DNA from: Eurosta solidaginis
Taxonomy: Eukaryota; Arthropoda; Insecta; Diptera; Tephritidae
Assembly (NCBI RefSeq): GCF_040869045.1
Contig: NC_090319.1
Coordinates: 243,219,832 to 243,283,831 of the forward strand
Length of the DNA stretch: 64,000 nt
Direction of reading: 5' to 3'
Shown: in pieces, positions 12,269 through 24,581 of the stretch
Layout: each line of letters starts with the position of its first letter
Numbering within the stretch: the first letter of the stretch is position 1
Program-made: the position numbers and the translations under genes
Notes under the pieces: model-generated
What the model saw: the letters and a program-made list of their open reading frames with translations, nothing else
What the model was told of the DNA's origin: nothing
The model's database searches: none

Positions 12269-13600
12269 AAATTTTTGGTATAATGCGGATTGGAATTTAT
12301 TAGTACACATTTTATGCGCAGCAACTTCAGCGGTGTATTCAAAGTTTAAAGCATAGTAAATATAAGTATTGAAGTCATGAGCCTGGGCATTCGCGCAATT
12401 TTAGTGATGTAAATTGCATGGCGCCAGCGCCAATGCGGTGCCAGCTCAATGGTAGCTAATTGACGAAATGACTCCAAGCGAATTTTTGACGCTACTTAGT
12501 AGTGAGTGCGTAGTACATTTTACTTGCGCTATTGAGTGAAACGACTTTTGTGTGTCAGGCACGAGTTTGGTGTTATTGGCGCTACTGGCAATGATGACAC
12601 TGAGCTGTTGACGGTAGCGCTGGTAGTTCAGATTTTGAATCAGAGAAAGAATTGATGACCCGTGTAAATTATTATGGCTTTGGCCGTGTAAATTATTATG
12701 GTGTATTTGTATATTTTAGATTTAATGCACAATTAATATTTGTGTGTTTGAGCGGCCAAATAATAACAGTAGTATTGCTAAAGTGCTGCTTAGTTGATGG
12801 AATGTCGCTAATTTCCTAGCGATGATCAGCAGATTGTCAATATTTCGTTCAACGGACGCGCGAAATTGTCACATCTGCTCAAATTTTCCAAGATTTTCCA
12901 TTCTTGATTTAACTTAAGCTGTTATGCCAATATTTTTCAGCCAGCTTTTTTCAATTAGGTAATTTTTCCAAAAGCAAAATAAATTACAGAAAAGATTACA
13001 GAGTTAAACAGCCTTAAAAATTCAGCTATGTTGGTTATACACAGAAATACAACAGAGGGTTGTGTCTCCGCTTTTCACAAGCGTTGAGATTCACCACACG
13101 TGACACGCGTGATTCACCACGTCCAAATATCACAATCCACGGATAGGTACCAGCGGGTTTGTATGGGACTTAGGCTGTTATGCCAAAGTAAATACAAATC
13201 TTTACCGATAACTGTGTTATCGATTAATTTATCGAATTCTAACAAAGTAATATTGCATTGTCATTGGAGTTATACATGTGTGCAAAATTTCAGCTCAATC
13301 GGACACCGGGAAGTGTATCAAATTTAACTTGCAAGATTCCATTACAGACAACAAAAGTGAAACTAAAAAAAAAATAAAAGCTTATAAAAAAACATAAATA
13401 TGTATGTATGTACATATGCACATAAAGCAACATATTCAGTCATATAAAGACATTTATGGTAAAATCCATAAAATTCTTGACTTTTTGGGAAAACCCGTTT
13501 ATGCCAACCTAATACTCCTATATTGCTAGTACAATATGCTCGCAATGAGTTTTGAGCTCGAAATCAAAACAAAGACAGCCTGCAAAACGTTTGTACAGCA
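12269..13600. other. Unassigned sequence, no gene recognised
   Basis: About 1.3 kb without convincing coding sequence. A short tandem pair, ccgtgtaaattattatgg, occurs at about 12660-12702. The stretch at about 13240-13380, with a caaaatttcagctcaatcgg motif and an A-rich end, reads like the 3' part of an old retroposon, but I cannot assign it. Confidence 0.35.
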
Positions 13601-13945
13601 TAAAAGCCCCGTAAGAGGTTTTCCATATACATAGATACGTTTAACGCAATATTGCGCATGATGAGTAGATTACACGTATTTTTGGGGAGCACGGCAGATC
13701 CAGCGACACTGGCACCTCTGACTTGAAAAAGTAGCCAACTTTAATTTTTTGTTGCAAGCAAAGCATAAGAAGTAGCATTCGACATTTGCTTTGGTTAGGG
13801 TGCTTTCACACTTTGCAAGTGAAATTATTTTTCCAACTCGTTGGTACTCTTCCAACATTTTTCACAGTTAAATTGTAATTTAACAAATGAATAGGATACA
13901 AAGTAAGTTAGCAAGTATTTTTTTTGTATAATAAGAATATTTATA
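13601..13945 (+). repeat. Repeat T, copy 1 (truncated)
   Basis: This segment is the reverse complement of about 20112-20382. Both start with taaaagccc(c/t)gt, contain a tatagatgcgtttaacg-like box, a gattacacgtattttt-like box and gacactggc..c(c)tctgac, and end with aatgaata...gttagcaa. It is a second, inverted and partial copy of the element that hosts the hAT insertion. Confidence 0.65.
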
Positions 13946-14220
13946 ACAGTGTTTCACGAAATTTTGTATGTGTATGGTTCTTTCATATTTAAGGCAGCGG
14001 CACATTGAAATTTTTCATATAGATGCGTTTAACACAAGCTTATGCATTCCAGTAACATCGCCACAATCAACCAAGATGTTGCGTTTACAAATATGAAGGA
14101 ATTTCAGACTGTTTTAAACATTCTCCTAATACAACAAACAGGGCCGCAGAGAGCCGAGCCGGGCCCCAGGGACAGTTCGCGTTTACGGGCCCCTTAAAAA
14201 ATAAACTCAATCCAGTAAAA

Positions 14221-15965
14221 ACAAGTAAGGAAGGCTAAGTTCGGATGTAACCGAACATTGCATACTCAGCTGAGAGCTATGGAGGCAAAATAAGGGAAAA
14301 TCACCATGTAGGAAAATGAACCTAGGGTAACCCTGGAATATGTTTGTATGACATGTGTATCAAATGGAAGGTATTAAATAGTATTTTAAGAGGGAGTGGG
14401 CCATAGTTCTATAGGTGGATGCCATTTAGGGATAACGCCATAAAGGTGGACCAGGGCCGATTCTGGAATTTGTTTGTACGATATGGGTATCAAATCAAAG
14501 GTGATAATGAGTATTTTAAAAGGGAGTGGGCCTTAGTTCTATAGGTGGACGCCTTTTCGAGATATCGCCATAAAGGTGGACCAGGGGTGACTTTAGAATG
14601 TTTGTACGATATGGGTATCAAATTAAAGGTATTAATGACGGGTTTAAAAGGGAGTGGTGGTAGTTGTATATGTGAAGGCGTTTTCGAGATATCGACCAAA
14701 ATGTGGACCATGTGGGTGACCCAGAACATCATCTGTCGGCCCGCAGTACTTTTTTATTTTCTCTTACTTAATATGGTAGGTGTCACACCCATTTTACACA
14801 ATTTTTTTCTAAAGTTATATTTTGCGTCAACAAACCAATCCAATTACCATGTTTCATCCCTTTTTTCGTATTTGGTATAGAATTATGGCATTTTATTTAA
14901 TTTTTCGTAATTTTCAATATCGAAAAAGTGGGCGTGGTCATAGTCAGATTTCGTTTTTTATACCAATTCAAAGTGAGTTCAGATAAGTACGTGAACTGAG
15001 TTTAGTAAAGATATATCAATTTTTGCTCAAGTTGTCGTGCTAACGGCCGAGCGGAAGGACAGACGGTCGACTGTGTATAAAAACTGGGCGTGGCTTCAAT
15101 CAGTTTCACCCTTTTTCACTGAAAACAGTTATCGTCCTAGAATCTAAGCCCCTACCAAGTTTCACACGGATTGGTAAATTTTTGTTCGACTTATGGCATT
15201 AAAAGTATACTAGACAAATTAAATGAAAAAGAGCCACGCCCATTTTGAAATTTTCTTTTATTTTTGTATTTTCTTGGACCATATAATTACCGGAGTTGAA
15301 CGTTGACCTAATTTACTTACATACTGTAAAGATATTAAATTTTTTGTTAAAATTTGACTTAAAAATTTTTTTTTTTAAGTGGGCGTGGTCGTTCTCCGAT
15401 TCTGCAAGTTTTTAATAATCATACATATAGTAATAGGAGTAACCTTCCTGCCGAATTTCATCATGATATCTTCAACGACTGCCAAATTAAAGCTTGCAAA
15501 ACTTTTAAATTACCTTCTTTTAAAAGTGGGCGGTGCTGCGCTCATTGTCCAACAGTTTACTAGTTTTCCATTCTGTGTCATAAGTTCAACTCACCTACCA
15601 AGTTTCATCGCTTTATCCGTCTTTGGTAATGAATTATCGCACTGGTTCCGTTTTTCTAAATTTTCGATATAGAAAAAGTGGGCGTGGTTATAGTCTGATA
15701 TCATTCAGTTTAAATAGCGATCGGAGATGAGTGCCCAGGAACCTACATACCAAATTTCATCAAGATACCTCAAAATTTACTCAAGTTATCGTGTTAACGG
15801 ACAGACGGACGGACGGACGGACATGGATCAATCAAATTTTTTTTCGATACTGATGATTTTGATATATGGAAGTCTATATCTATCTCGATTCCTTTGCACC
15901 TGTGCAACCAACCGTTATCCAATCAAAGTTAATATACTCTGTGAGCTCTGCTCAAATGAGTATAA
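14221..15965 (-). mobile_element. DINE-1/Helentron-like unit A, dimer copy 2
   Basis: Nearly identical to 87-1833; by eye I find only about seven differences, including a 2-bp deletion near 14598. It has the same hairpin, three minisatellite monomers, GGGCGTGG blocks, GGAC tract (about 15802-15822) and 5' terminus. The flank outside (the hAT 3' end) differs from that of copy 1. Confidence 0.85.
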
Positions 15966-16082
15966 ACAAGTAAGGAAGGCTAAGTTCGGGTGTAACCGAA
16001 CATTACATACTCAGTTGAGAGCTATGGAGACAAAATAAGGAAAATCACCATGTAGGAAAATGAACCTAGGGTAACCTTGGAA

Positions 16083-17622
16083 TGTGGTTGTATGACATGT
16101 GTATCAAATGGAAGGTATTAAAGAGTATTTTAAGAGAGAGTAGGCCATAGTTCTATGGATGGACGCCATTTAGGAATATCGCCATAAAGGTGGACCAGGG
16201 CTGACTCTAGAATTTGTTTGTACGATATGGGTATCAAATGAAAGGTGTTACTGAGCATTTTAAGAGGGAGTGGGCCTTAGGTCTATCGGTGGACGCCCTT
16301 TCGAGATATCGCCATTAAGGTGGACCAGGGGTGACTCTAGAATGTGTTTGTAGGATATGGATATCAAATGAAAGGTGGTAATGAGTATTTGAAAAGGGAA
16401 TGGGCTTTAGTTCTATAGGTGAACGCCTTTTCGAGAAATCGCCATAAAGGTGGACCAGGGGTGACTCTAGAATATGTTTGTACGATATGGGTATCAAAGG
16501 AAAGCTGTTAATGAGTATTTTGAAAAGGAGTGATCCTTAGTCCATAGGTGGCCGCCGTTTCGAGATATCGCCATAAAGGTGGACCAGGGGTGTCTCTAGA
16601 ATGTGTTTGTACGATATGGGAATCAAATGAAAGGTGTTACTGAGCATTTTAAGAGGGAGTGGGCATTAGGTCTATAGGTGGACGCCTTTTCGAGATATCG
16701 CCATTAGGGTGGGCCAGGGGTGACTCTAGAATGTGTTTGTACGATATGGGTATCAAATGAAAGGTGGTAATGAGTATTTTAAAAGGGAGTAATCCTTAGT
16801 TCTATATGTGGACGCCTTTTCGAGATATCGCCATAAAGGTGGACCAAGGGTGACTCTAGAATGTTTGTACGATATGGGTATCAAACGAAAGGTGTTACTG
16901 AGCATTTTAAGAGGGAGTGGGCATTAGGTCTATAGGTGGACGCCTTTTCGAGATATCGCCATAAAGGTGGACCAAGGGTGACTCTAGAATGTTTGTACGA
17001 TATGGGTATCAAACGAAAGGTGTGACTGAGCATTTTAAGAGGGAGTGGGCATTAGGTCTATAGGTGAACGCCTTTTCGAGATATCGCCATTAGGGTGGGC
17101 CAGGGGGACTCTAGAATGTTTGTACGATATGGGTATCAAACGAAATGTGTTACTGAGCATTTTAAGAGGGAGTGGGCATTAGGTCTATAGGTGGCCTTTT
17201 CGAGACATCGCCAATAGGGTGGGCCAGGGGTGACTCTAGAATGTTTGTACGATATGGGTATCAAACGAAAGGTGTTACTGAGCATTTTAAGAGGGAGTGG
17301 ACATTAGGTCTATAGGTGGACGCCTTTTCGAGATATCGCCATTAGGGTGGGCCAGAGGTGACTCTAGAATGTTTGTACGATATGGGTATCAAACGAAAGG
17401 TGTTACTGAGCATTTTAAGAGGGAGTGGGCATTAGGTCTATAGGTGGACGCCTTTTCGAGATATCGCCATTAGGGTGGGCCAGGGGTGACTCTAGAATGT
17501 GTTTGTACGATATGGATATCAAATTAAAGGTATTAATGAGGGTTTTAAAAGCGAGTGGCCCTTAGATGTATATGTGAAGGTGTTCTCGCGATATCGACCA
17601 AAATGTGGACCAGGTGATCCAG
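16083..17622. repeat. ~129-bp minisatellite, about 12 monomers
   Basis: Same monomer as the array at 1951-4262, with the same order of outer variant monomers but a shorter middle. The offset between matching sequences falls from 14132 (at 1247) to 13360 (at 4139), a loss of 772 bp, or six units of ~129 bp. Confidence 0.9.
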
Positions 17623-18781
17623 AAAATCATCTGTCGGGTACTGCTAATTTATTTATATATGCAATACCACTAACAGTATTCCTGCCAAGATTCCAAGGGC
17701 TGTTGATTTTGCCTTGTAGAACTTTTTCATTTTCTTCTACTTAATATGGTAGGTGTCACACCCATTTTACAAAATTTTTTCCAAAGTTATATTTTGCGTC
17801 AATAAACCAATCCAGTTACCATGTTTCATCCCTTTTTTCGTATTTGGTATAGAATTATGGCATTTTTTTCATTTTTCGTAATTTTCGATATCGATAAAGT
17901 GGGCGTGGTTATGGTCGGATTTCGGCTATTTTTTATACCGAGATAAAGTGAGTTCAGATAAGTAGGTGGGCTAAGTTTAGTAAAGATATATCGGTTTTTG
18001 CTCAAGTTATTGTGTTAACAGCCGAGCGGAAGGACAAACGGTGGACTGTGTATAAAAACTGGGCGTGGCTTCCACCGATTTCGGCCATTTTCACAGAGAA
18101 CAGTTACCGTCATAGAATCTATGTACCTACCAAATTTGAGAAGGATTGGTAAATTTTTGTTCGACTTATGGCATTAAAAGTATTCTAGACAAACTAAATG
18201 AAAATGGGCGGAGCCACGCCCATTTTGAAATTTTCTTTTATTTTTGTATTTTGTTGCATCATATCATTACAGGAGTTGAATTTTGACTTAATTTACTTAT
18301 ATACAGTAAAGATATTAAATTTTTTGTTAAAATTTGAATTAAAAAAATTATTTTTTTAAAAAGTGGGCGTGTTCTTCATCCAATTTTGCTAATTTTTATT
18401 TAGCACATATATAGTAATAGTAGCAGCGTTCCTGCCAAATTTCATCATGATATCTTCAACCACTGCCAAATTACAGCTTGCAAAACTTTTAAATTACCTT
18501 CTTGTAAAAGTGGGCGGTGCCACGCCCATTGGCCAAAATCTTACTAATTTTCTATTCTGCGTCATAACGTCAACCCATCTGCCAAGTTTCATCGCTTTAA
18601 TTGCCTTTGGCAATGAATTATCGCATTTTTTCGGTTTTTCGAAATTTTCGATATCGAAAAAGTGGGCGTGGTTATAGTCCGATATCGTTCATTTTAAATA
18701 GCGATCTGAGATGAGTGCCCAGGAATCTACATACCAAATTTCATCAAGATAGCTCAAAATTTACTCAAGTTATCGTGTTAA

Positions 18782-18819
18782 CGGACGGACGGACGGACGG
18801 ACGGACGGACGGACGGACG
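18782..18819. repeat. (GGAC)n microsatellite, longest in window
   Basis: About nine GGAC units, compared with eight in the matching unit of copy 1. The following bases read gaaaaaggctc instead of catggctc, a small local change at the tract end. Confidence 0.85.
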
Positions 18820-19124
18820 AAAAAGGCTCAATCAAATTTTTTTTCGATCCTGATTATTTTGATATATGGAAGTCTATATCTATCTCGATTCCTTTATATA
18901 TGTACAACCAACCGTTATCCAATCAAACTTAATATACTCTGTGAGCTCTGCTCAACTGAGTATAAAAATAACATAACATACATAAATTTTTAAATTCATA
19001 TTGTCAGTTTTATTTCATATAAAATAAGATTTACTGGAGCACTTACATAAATGAAATATTAGATTTCATTGTTTGATTTGCTTACAATAACTTTTTCTAA
19101 ATATGTACATTTTAAGAGCTTGAA

Positions 19125-19690
19125 TCAGCCAAGGAAAACCTTCCGTGCTTTTTGGTCTGCGAATATGGAAATTACCGATTCAAAACTAATGCTGCGAGCA
19201 AGGCTGGATTCCAACACCAATATTCCAAGGCTTGTCAAGCGATTTTGGCTCATATTAGAACGTAACAAATTTTTCACGCGAGACAATAGACTAAAAGAAC
19301 GCTCCCCTTCAGCCAAACTGACTGGAAGTGTGCGAAATATTCTTAATGCTATGCCGATGTTAGGAAATAATACTTCCATCTTCAAGTCATGAAATATCGA
19401 TGCCATAAAGCGTGCAGAATGCCGCTGCCTTTTCTCTGAGCTCTTCTTCCGTCAGATCCTGATACTTCCACAAAAAACTTATTTGAATCGCAATGTCATT
19501 TACTGCTTCGAAACGTCTTGTCACGTTACCAATGAAGCTGTCCAAAAGAACGTAAAAAACTTGATGTTTGAATTGAGTTTCGGAATCAAACGCAGGTGAT
19601 TCGCCAGGTAATTCATCGACCTGGCGCTTTCTTATCTTCCTTCTTTTCGCTCTTTAACGCTCTACTTTATTATCAGCCTGTATTTTCAGA
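19125..19690 (-). pseudogene. hAT transposase C-terminal fragment (ZMYM1-like type)
   Basis: The upstream frame (about 19390-19690) reads through SFIGNVTRRFEAVNDIA and WKYQDLTEEELREKAA. A one-base frameshift near 19390 leads to the frame 19125-19406 with LFPNIGIALRIFRTLPVS and AEGERSFSLLSRVKNLLRS, ending in TGA. AEGERSFS...LKN-type sequence is the hallmark of the hAT C-terminal dimerisation region. The N-terminal zinc finger and most of the catalytic domain are absent, and an in-frame stop occurs further upstream. Such transposases cut and paste elements with 8-bp duplications; this remnant cannot. Confidence 0.8.
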
Positions 19691-19746
19691 TGTCGCTGGC
19701 TTTTACAAAAATGAAAAAGCAATACGACCAAACCGATAGGAGCATA

Positions 19747-19861
19747 TAGTCGAGATAAAATGTGATTTTAAGTTAGTTGAAGCATTTTTGACAGATAGCG
19801 CTTATAAAATTGTGTCAAAAACGTTTATCTAACTTCAAATCACATTTTATTTCGACTATGA
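19747..19861. repeat. Short palindromic (MITE-like) element, ~115 bp
   Basis: Arms of about 47 bp starting atagtcgagataaaatgtga are inverted around a short centre (agcgcttataaaattg); the right arm ends ttttatttcgactat. It lies inside the hAT remnant, between the transposase fragment and the 5' end. No coding capacity; the target duplication is unclear. Confidence 0.7.
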
Positions 19862-20051
19862 GTATGCCCCATAGTATTTGATCGGATGCCCATGTCTTTA
19901 GTTTAGTGATTTTCAATTTTAAAACAATTTTTTGTAGCAACAAAATATGTATGTATATATGAAATCCTAGTTAGAGTACTGTTAATACTGCTTTGCCTTG
20001 CTGGGCCTCCAAAAACCTTCCGGGCCCCATGGCAATTGCCCTGGCTGCCGC

Positions 20052-20069
20052 ACCCCCCCCCCCCCCCCC
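20052..20069. repeat. Poly-C tract in hAT terminus
   Basis: An uninterrupted run of about 18 C residues next to the right hAT end, followed by gggtgctg. It is the only long C-run in an AT-rich window and is a likely sequencing or assembly weak point. Confidence 0.9.
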
Positions 20070-20536
20070 GGGTGCTGACAACAATAATATTTGCTAACAT
20101 ATTTTGTGTCGTATTCATTAGTTATATTGCAGTTTTTTATTGCGAAAAATTTTAGGAAAGTTACCAACGAATGGGAAAAATAATTTAACTTGCAAAGTGT
20201 GTCTTTCTCTTTTTATGCTTTGCTTGCAACAAAAGTTGCAAGTTGGCTACTTTTTCATGTCAGATGGCGCCAGTGTCGCTCAATCTACCGTTCTTCATAA
20301 AAATACGTGCAATCTAGTCATAATGCATAACATTTCGTTAAACGCATCTATATAAAAAAATGCTTATGTGACAGGGCTTTTACAATCACAACATCTTTCG
20401 TGATTGTGGCGATTTCACTGGCATGCATAAGATTGCGTTGAGCGCATTTATATGAAAAAGTTGACTGTGGCTCGGCCTTAAGTGTGACAAGGAAAAAACT
20501 TAAATTTAAGTATATTCGATTATTAAATTTGAAAAT

Positions 20537-23500
20537 AACAAGTAAGGAAGGCTAAGTTCGGGTGTAACCGAACATAACATACTCAGTTGAGAGCTATGGA
20601 GACAAAATAAAGAAAATCAATCTGGGGTAACCCTGGAATGTGGTTGTATAACATGTGTATCAAATGAAAGGTATTAAAGAGTATTTTAAGAGAGAGTAGG
20701 CCATAGTTCTATGGATGAACGCCATTTAGGGATATCGCCATAAAGGTAGACAGGGCTGACTCTAGAATTTGTTTGTACGATATGGGTATCAAATGAAAGG
20801 TGTTACTGAGCATTTTAAGAGGGAGTGGGCCTTAGGTCTATCGGTGGACGCCTTTTCGAGATGTCCCCATTAAGGTGGACCAGGGGTGATTCTATAATGT
20901 GTTTGTACGATATGGGTATCAAATGAAAGCTGTTAATGAGTATTTTGAAAAGGAGTGATCCTTAGTTCCATAGGTGGACGCCGTTTCGAGATATCGCCAT
21001 AAAGGTGGACCAGGGGTGTCTGTACGATATGTGCATCAAACGAAAGGTGTTACTGAGCATTTTAAGAGGGAGTGTGCATTAGGTCTATAGGTGGACGCCC
21101 TTTCGAGATATCGCCATTAGGGTGGGCCAGGGGTGACTCTAGAATGTTTGTACGATATGGGTATCAAACGAAAGGTGTTACTGAGCATTTTAAGAGGGAG
21201 TGGGCATTAGGTCTATAGGTGGACGCCTTTTCGAGATATCGCCATTAGGGTGGGCCAGGGGTGACTCTAGAATATGTTTGTACGATATGGGTATCAAATG
21301 AAAGGTGGTAATGAGTATTTTAAAAGGGAGTAATCCTTAGTTCTATAGGTGGACGCCTTTTCGAGATATCGCCATTAGGGTGGGCCAGGTGTGACTCTAG
21401 AATGTTTGTACGATATGGGTATCAAACGAAAGGTGTTACTGAGCATTTTAAGAGGGAGTGGGCATTAGGTCTATAGGTGGACGCCTTTTCGAGATATCGC
21501 CATTAGGGTGGGACAGGGGTGACTCTAGAATGTTTGTACGATATGGGTATCAAACGAAAGGTGTTACTGAGCATTTTAAGAGGGAGTGGATATTAGGTCT
21601 ATAGGTGGACGCCTTTTCGAGATATCGCCATTAGGGTGGGCCAGGGGTGACTCTAGAATGTTTGTACGATATGGGTATCAAACGAAAGGTGTTACTGAGC
21701 ATTTTAAGAGGGAGTGGACATTAGGTCTATAGGTGGACGCCTTTTCGAGATATCGCCATTAGGGTGGGCCAGGGTGACTCTAGAATGTGTTTGTACGATA
21801 TGGGTATCAAATGAAAGGTGGTAATGAGTATTTTAAAAGGGAGTAATCCTTAGTTCTATAGGTGGACGCCTTTTCGAAATATCGCCATTAGGGTGGGCCA
21901 GGTGTGACTCTAGAATGTTTGTACGATATGGGTATCAAACGAAAGCTGTTACTGAGCATTTTAAGAGGGAGTGGGCATTAGGTCTATAGGTGGACGCCTT
22001 TTCGAGATATCGCCATTAGGGTGGGCCAGGGGTGACTCTAGAATGTTTGTACGATATGGGTATCAAACGAAAGGTGTTACTGAGCATTTTAAGAGGGAGT
22101 GGACACTAGGTCTATAGGTGGACGCCTTTTCGAGATATCGCCATTAGGGTGGGCCAGGGGTGACTCTAGAATGTTTGTACGATATGGGTATCAAACGAAA
22201 GGTGTTACTGAGCATTTTAAGAGGGAGGGGGCATTAGGTCTATAGGTGGACGCCTTTTCGAGATATCGCCATTAGGGTGGGACAGGGGTGACTCTGGTAT
22301 GTTTTTGTACGATATGGATATCAAATTAAAGGTATTAATTAGGGTTTTAAAAGCGAGTGGCCCTTAGATGTATATGTGAAGGCGTTCTCGCGATATCGAC
22401 CAAAATGTGGACCAGGTGATCCAGAAAATCATCTGTCGGGTACTGCTAATTTATTTATATATGCAATACCACTAACAGTATTCCTGCGAAGATTCCAAGG
22501 GCTGTTGATTTCGCCTTGTAGAACTTTTTCATTTTCTTCTACTTAATATGGTAGGTGTCACACCCATTTTACAAAGGTTTTTCCAAAGTTATATTTTGCG
22601 TCAATAAACCAATCCAGTTACCATGTTTCATCCCTTTTTTTCGTGTTTGGTATAGAATTATGGCATTTTTTTCATTTTTCGTAATTTTCGATATCGATAA
22701 AGTGGGCGTGGTTATGGTCAGATTTCGCCCATTTTTTATACCAAGAAAAAGTGAGCTCAGGTAAGTACGTGGGCTAAGTTTAGTAAAGATATATCGGATT
22801 TTGCTCAAGTTATTGTGTTAATGGCCGAGCGGAAGGACAGACGGTGGACTGTGTATAAAAACTGGGCGTGGCTTCCACCGATTTCGCCCATTTTCACAGA
22901 GAACAGTTACCGCCATAGAATCTATGCTCCTACCAAATTTGAGAAGGATTGGTAAATTTTTGTTCGACTTATGGCAATAAAAGTATTCTAGACAAACTAA
23001 ATGAAAATGGGCGGAGCCACGCCCATTTTGAAATTTTCTTTTATTTTTGTATTTTGTTGCATCATATCATTACTGGAGTTGAATTTTGACTTAATTTACT
23101 TATATACATTAAAGATATTAAATTTTTTGTTAAAATTTGAATTTTAAAAAATTTTTTTTTAAAAAGTGGGCGTGTTCTTCATCCAATTTTGCTAATTTTT
23201 ATTTAGCACATATAGAGTAATAGTAGTAACGTTCCTGCCAAATTTCATCATGATATCTTCAACGACTGCCAAATTACAGCTTGCAAAACTTTTAAATTAC
23301 CTTCTTGTAAAAGTGGGCGGTGCCACGCCCATTGTCCAAAATCTTACTAATTTTCTATTCTGCGTCATAAGTTCAACCCATCTACCAAGTTTCGTCGCTT
23401 TATCTGTCTTTTGTAATGAGTTATCGCACTTTTTCGGTTTTTCGAAATTTTCGATATCGAAAAAGTGGGCGTGGTTATAGTCCGATATCGTTCATTTTAA

Positions 23501-23752
23501 ATAGCGATCTGAGATGAGTGCTCAGGAACCTACATACGATATTTCATCAAGATACCTCAAAATTTACTCAAGTTATCGTGTTAACGGACGGACGGACGGA
23601 CGGACGGACATGGCTCAATCAAATTTTTTTTCGATCCTGATTATTTTGATATATGGAAGTCTATATCTATCTCGATTCCTTTATATATGTACAACCAACC
23701 GTTATCCAATCAAACTTAATATACTCTGTGAGCTCTGCTCAACTGAGTATAA
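20537..23752 (-). mobile_element. DINE-1/Helentron-like element, unit B type
   Basis: Same orientation as the earlier units. It has the 3' hairpin end near 20555-20575, about 14 minisatellite monomers (20640-22428), the conserved GGGCGTGG blocks, a GGAC tract (about 23586-23610) and the 5' end tgctcaactgagtata near 23752. It resembles unit B of the dimer most, but stands alone: no unit A precedes it. Confidence 0.8.
20640..22428. repeat. ~129-bp minisatellite, about 14 monomers
   Basis: Spacings between successive gtttgtacgat starts (21146, 21276, 21404, 21532, 21660) are 128-130 bp. Monomers of the 'gagtgggcattag' type are interspersed with the 'gagtaatccttag' type, at a different order from the dimer arrays. 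Confidence 0.9.
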
Positions 23753-24581
23753 AAACATGTAAACAGCAACTTATCCGTACTCTGATGTTAGTGAGTGCTC
23801 CGAGCGTGTAGTAGTAATATAGAAGTATTACATATATCGAAAAACTAGTTTCTAATCATTTGGGCACAGAAAATTTCTTTGTTTTGCTAGTCAATTTGAG
23901 GTAACTGTACATATATCGCCATCACTCGTTTTATATAACGCCCCGAAAAGGTATAGCCAAAATATCGAAAATGTACATTTCTGTACTTGGGTGCTAACAT
24001 TAAGGAGGGCATCCTGAGCTTTACAAAATAAAGGATTAAGGCATTCTGAAACATTCCGAAAAATACGTTCCATATCAAACCGCAATCATTTTATACACTT
24101 TAAGACTAACTGAGTTCAAAATTATTATATGTTTATATAAGTAAGAATATGTAATGAAGTACTCGTATTTAAGTCGCATTTAAGATCTACTCTACGAGTG
24201 CCTATGACAGGGTCAATTAGTGAGCTCGGAATGCTTCTTCTGAGTACTCCGTGGAACGCTTACAGGCAAGTACTTTTAATTATACAACCCTTTTATGCAC
24301 GGTCGCTTAAATAAGGGTACCAAACCCTCTATTCTATAAATAGCAAATCCTATTCACACTCAAATATATAAAGTCTAAGAACGGCCAAACCGAAAAGCAA
24401 TAAAAGCGAAAGCATTTTTTATGCTTTGCTACGAGCTACGTCGTGCTTTAGGGCGGAGCAAATAGCAGAACAAAAACTTCAAACGAAATGCTATTTGTAG
24501 TAAGGCGAGAGCAAAAAGGAAAAAAATTTATTTCTCTTTAACTTGTTGGGAATTGTTACGCAGAACTTGGTATTTTCTCTT
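23753..24581. other. Unassigned sequence with weak promoter-like motifs
   Basis: No coding sequence recognised. A TATAAATAG motif occurs at 24335-24343 and an AATAAA at about 24399. Together they could be a solo LTR or a small promoter, but I see no paired LTR or target duplication, so this is only noted. Confidence 0.3.

Larger units (their letters stand above)
15966..18965 (-). mobile_element. DINE-1/Helentron-like unit B, dimer copy 2
   Basis: Nearly identical to unit B of copy 1 outside the minisatellite, joined to unit A through the same junction (gagtataaacaagtaagg). It is about 770 bp shorter because the minisatellite has about six fewer monomers. The right flank (hAT 3' region) is unrelated to the right flank of copy 1. 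Confidence 0.85.
14139..20077 (-). mobile_element. hAT-type DNA transposon, deleted and interrupted
   Basis: The left end starts CAGGGCCGCAGAGAGCC at 14139; the right end read on the minus strand starts CAGCACCCGG, followed by a G-tract and TGCGGCAGCC. Both are followed by GGGCCCC-rich sequence. The flanks are acaacaaa (14131-14138) and acaacaat (20078-20085), 7 of 8 bases matching, as expected for an 8-bp hAT duplication with one later change. A decayed hAT transposase C-terminus lies at 19125-19690 on the minus strand. The DINE dimer (14221-18965) and a palindromic element (19747-19861) sit inside. Net of the dimer only about 1.2 kb of hAT remains, so most of the transposase gene is deleted. 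Confidence 0.75.
13990..20480 (-). mobile_element. Repeat T, copy 2: TIR element hosting the hAT insertion
   Basis: Arms of about 100 bp, 13990-14096 (taaggcagcgg...) and 20383-20480 (...ctcggcctta), are imperfect reverse complements sharing catatagatgcgtttaac-like and gccacaatca boxes. The hAT element (14139-20077) sits between them. Removing it and one 8-bp target copy leaves about 0.54 kb of non-coding sequence. I infer a TIR (MITE-like) element; no transposase is encoded and its family is unknown. Confidence 0.6.

Noticed and set aside
24335..24404. Solo LTR suggested by TATAAATAG and AATAAA
   Set aside because: No TG...CA ends, partner LTR or target duplication could be found.
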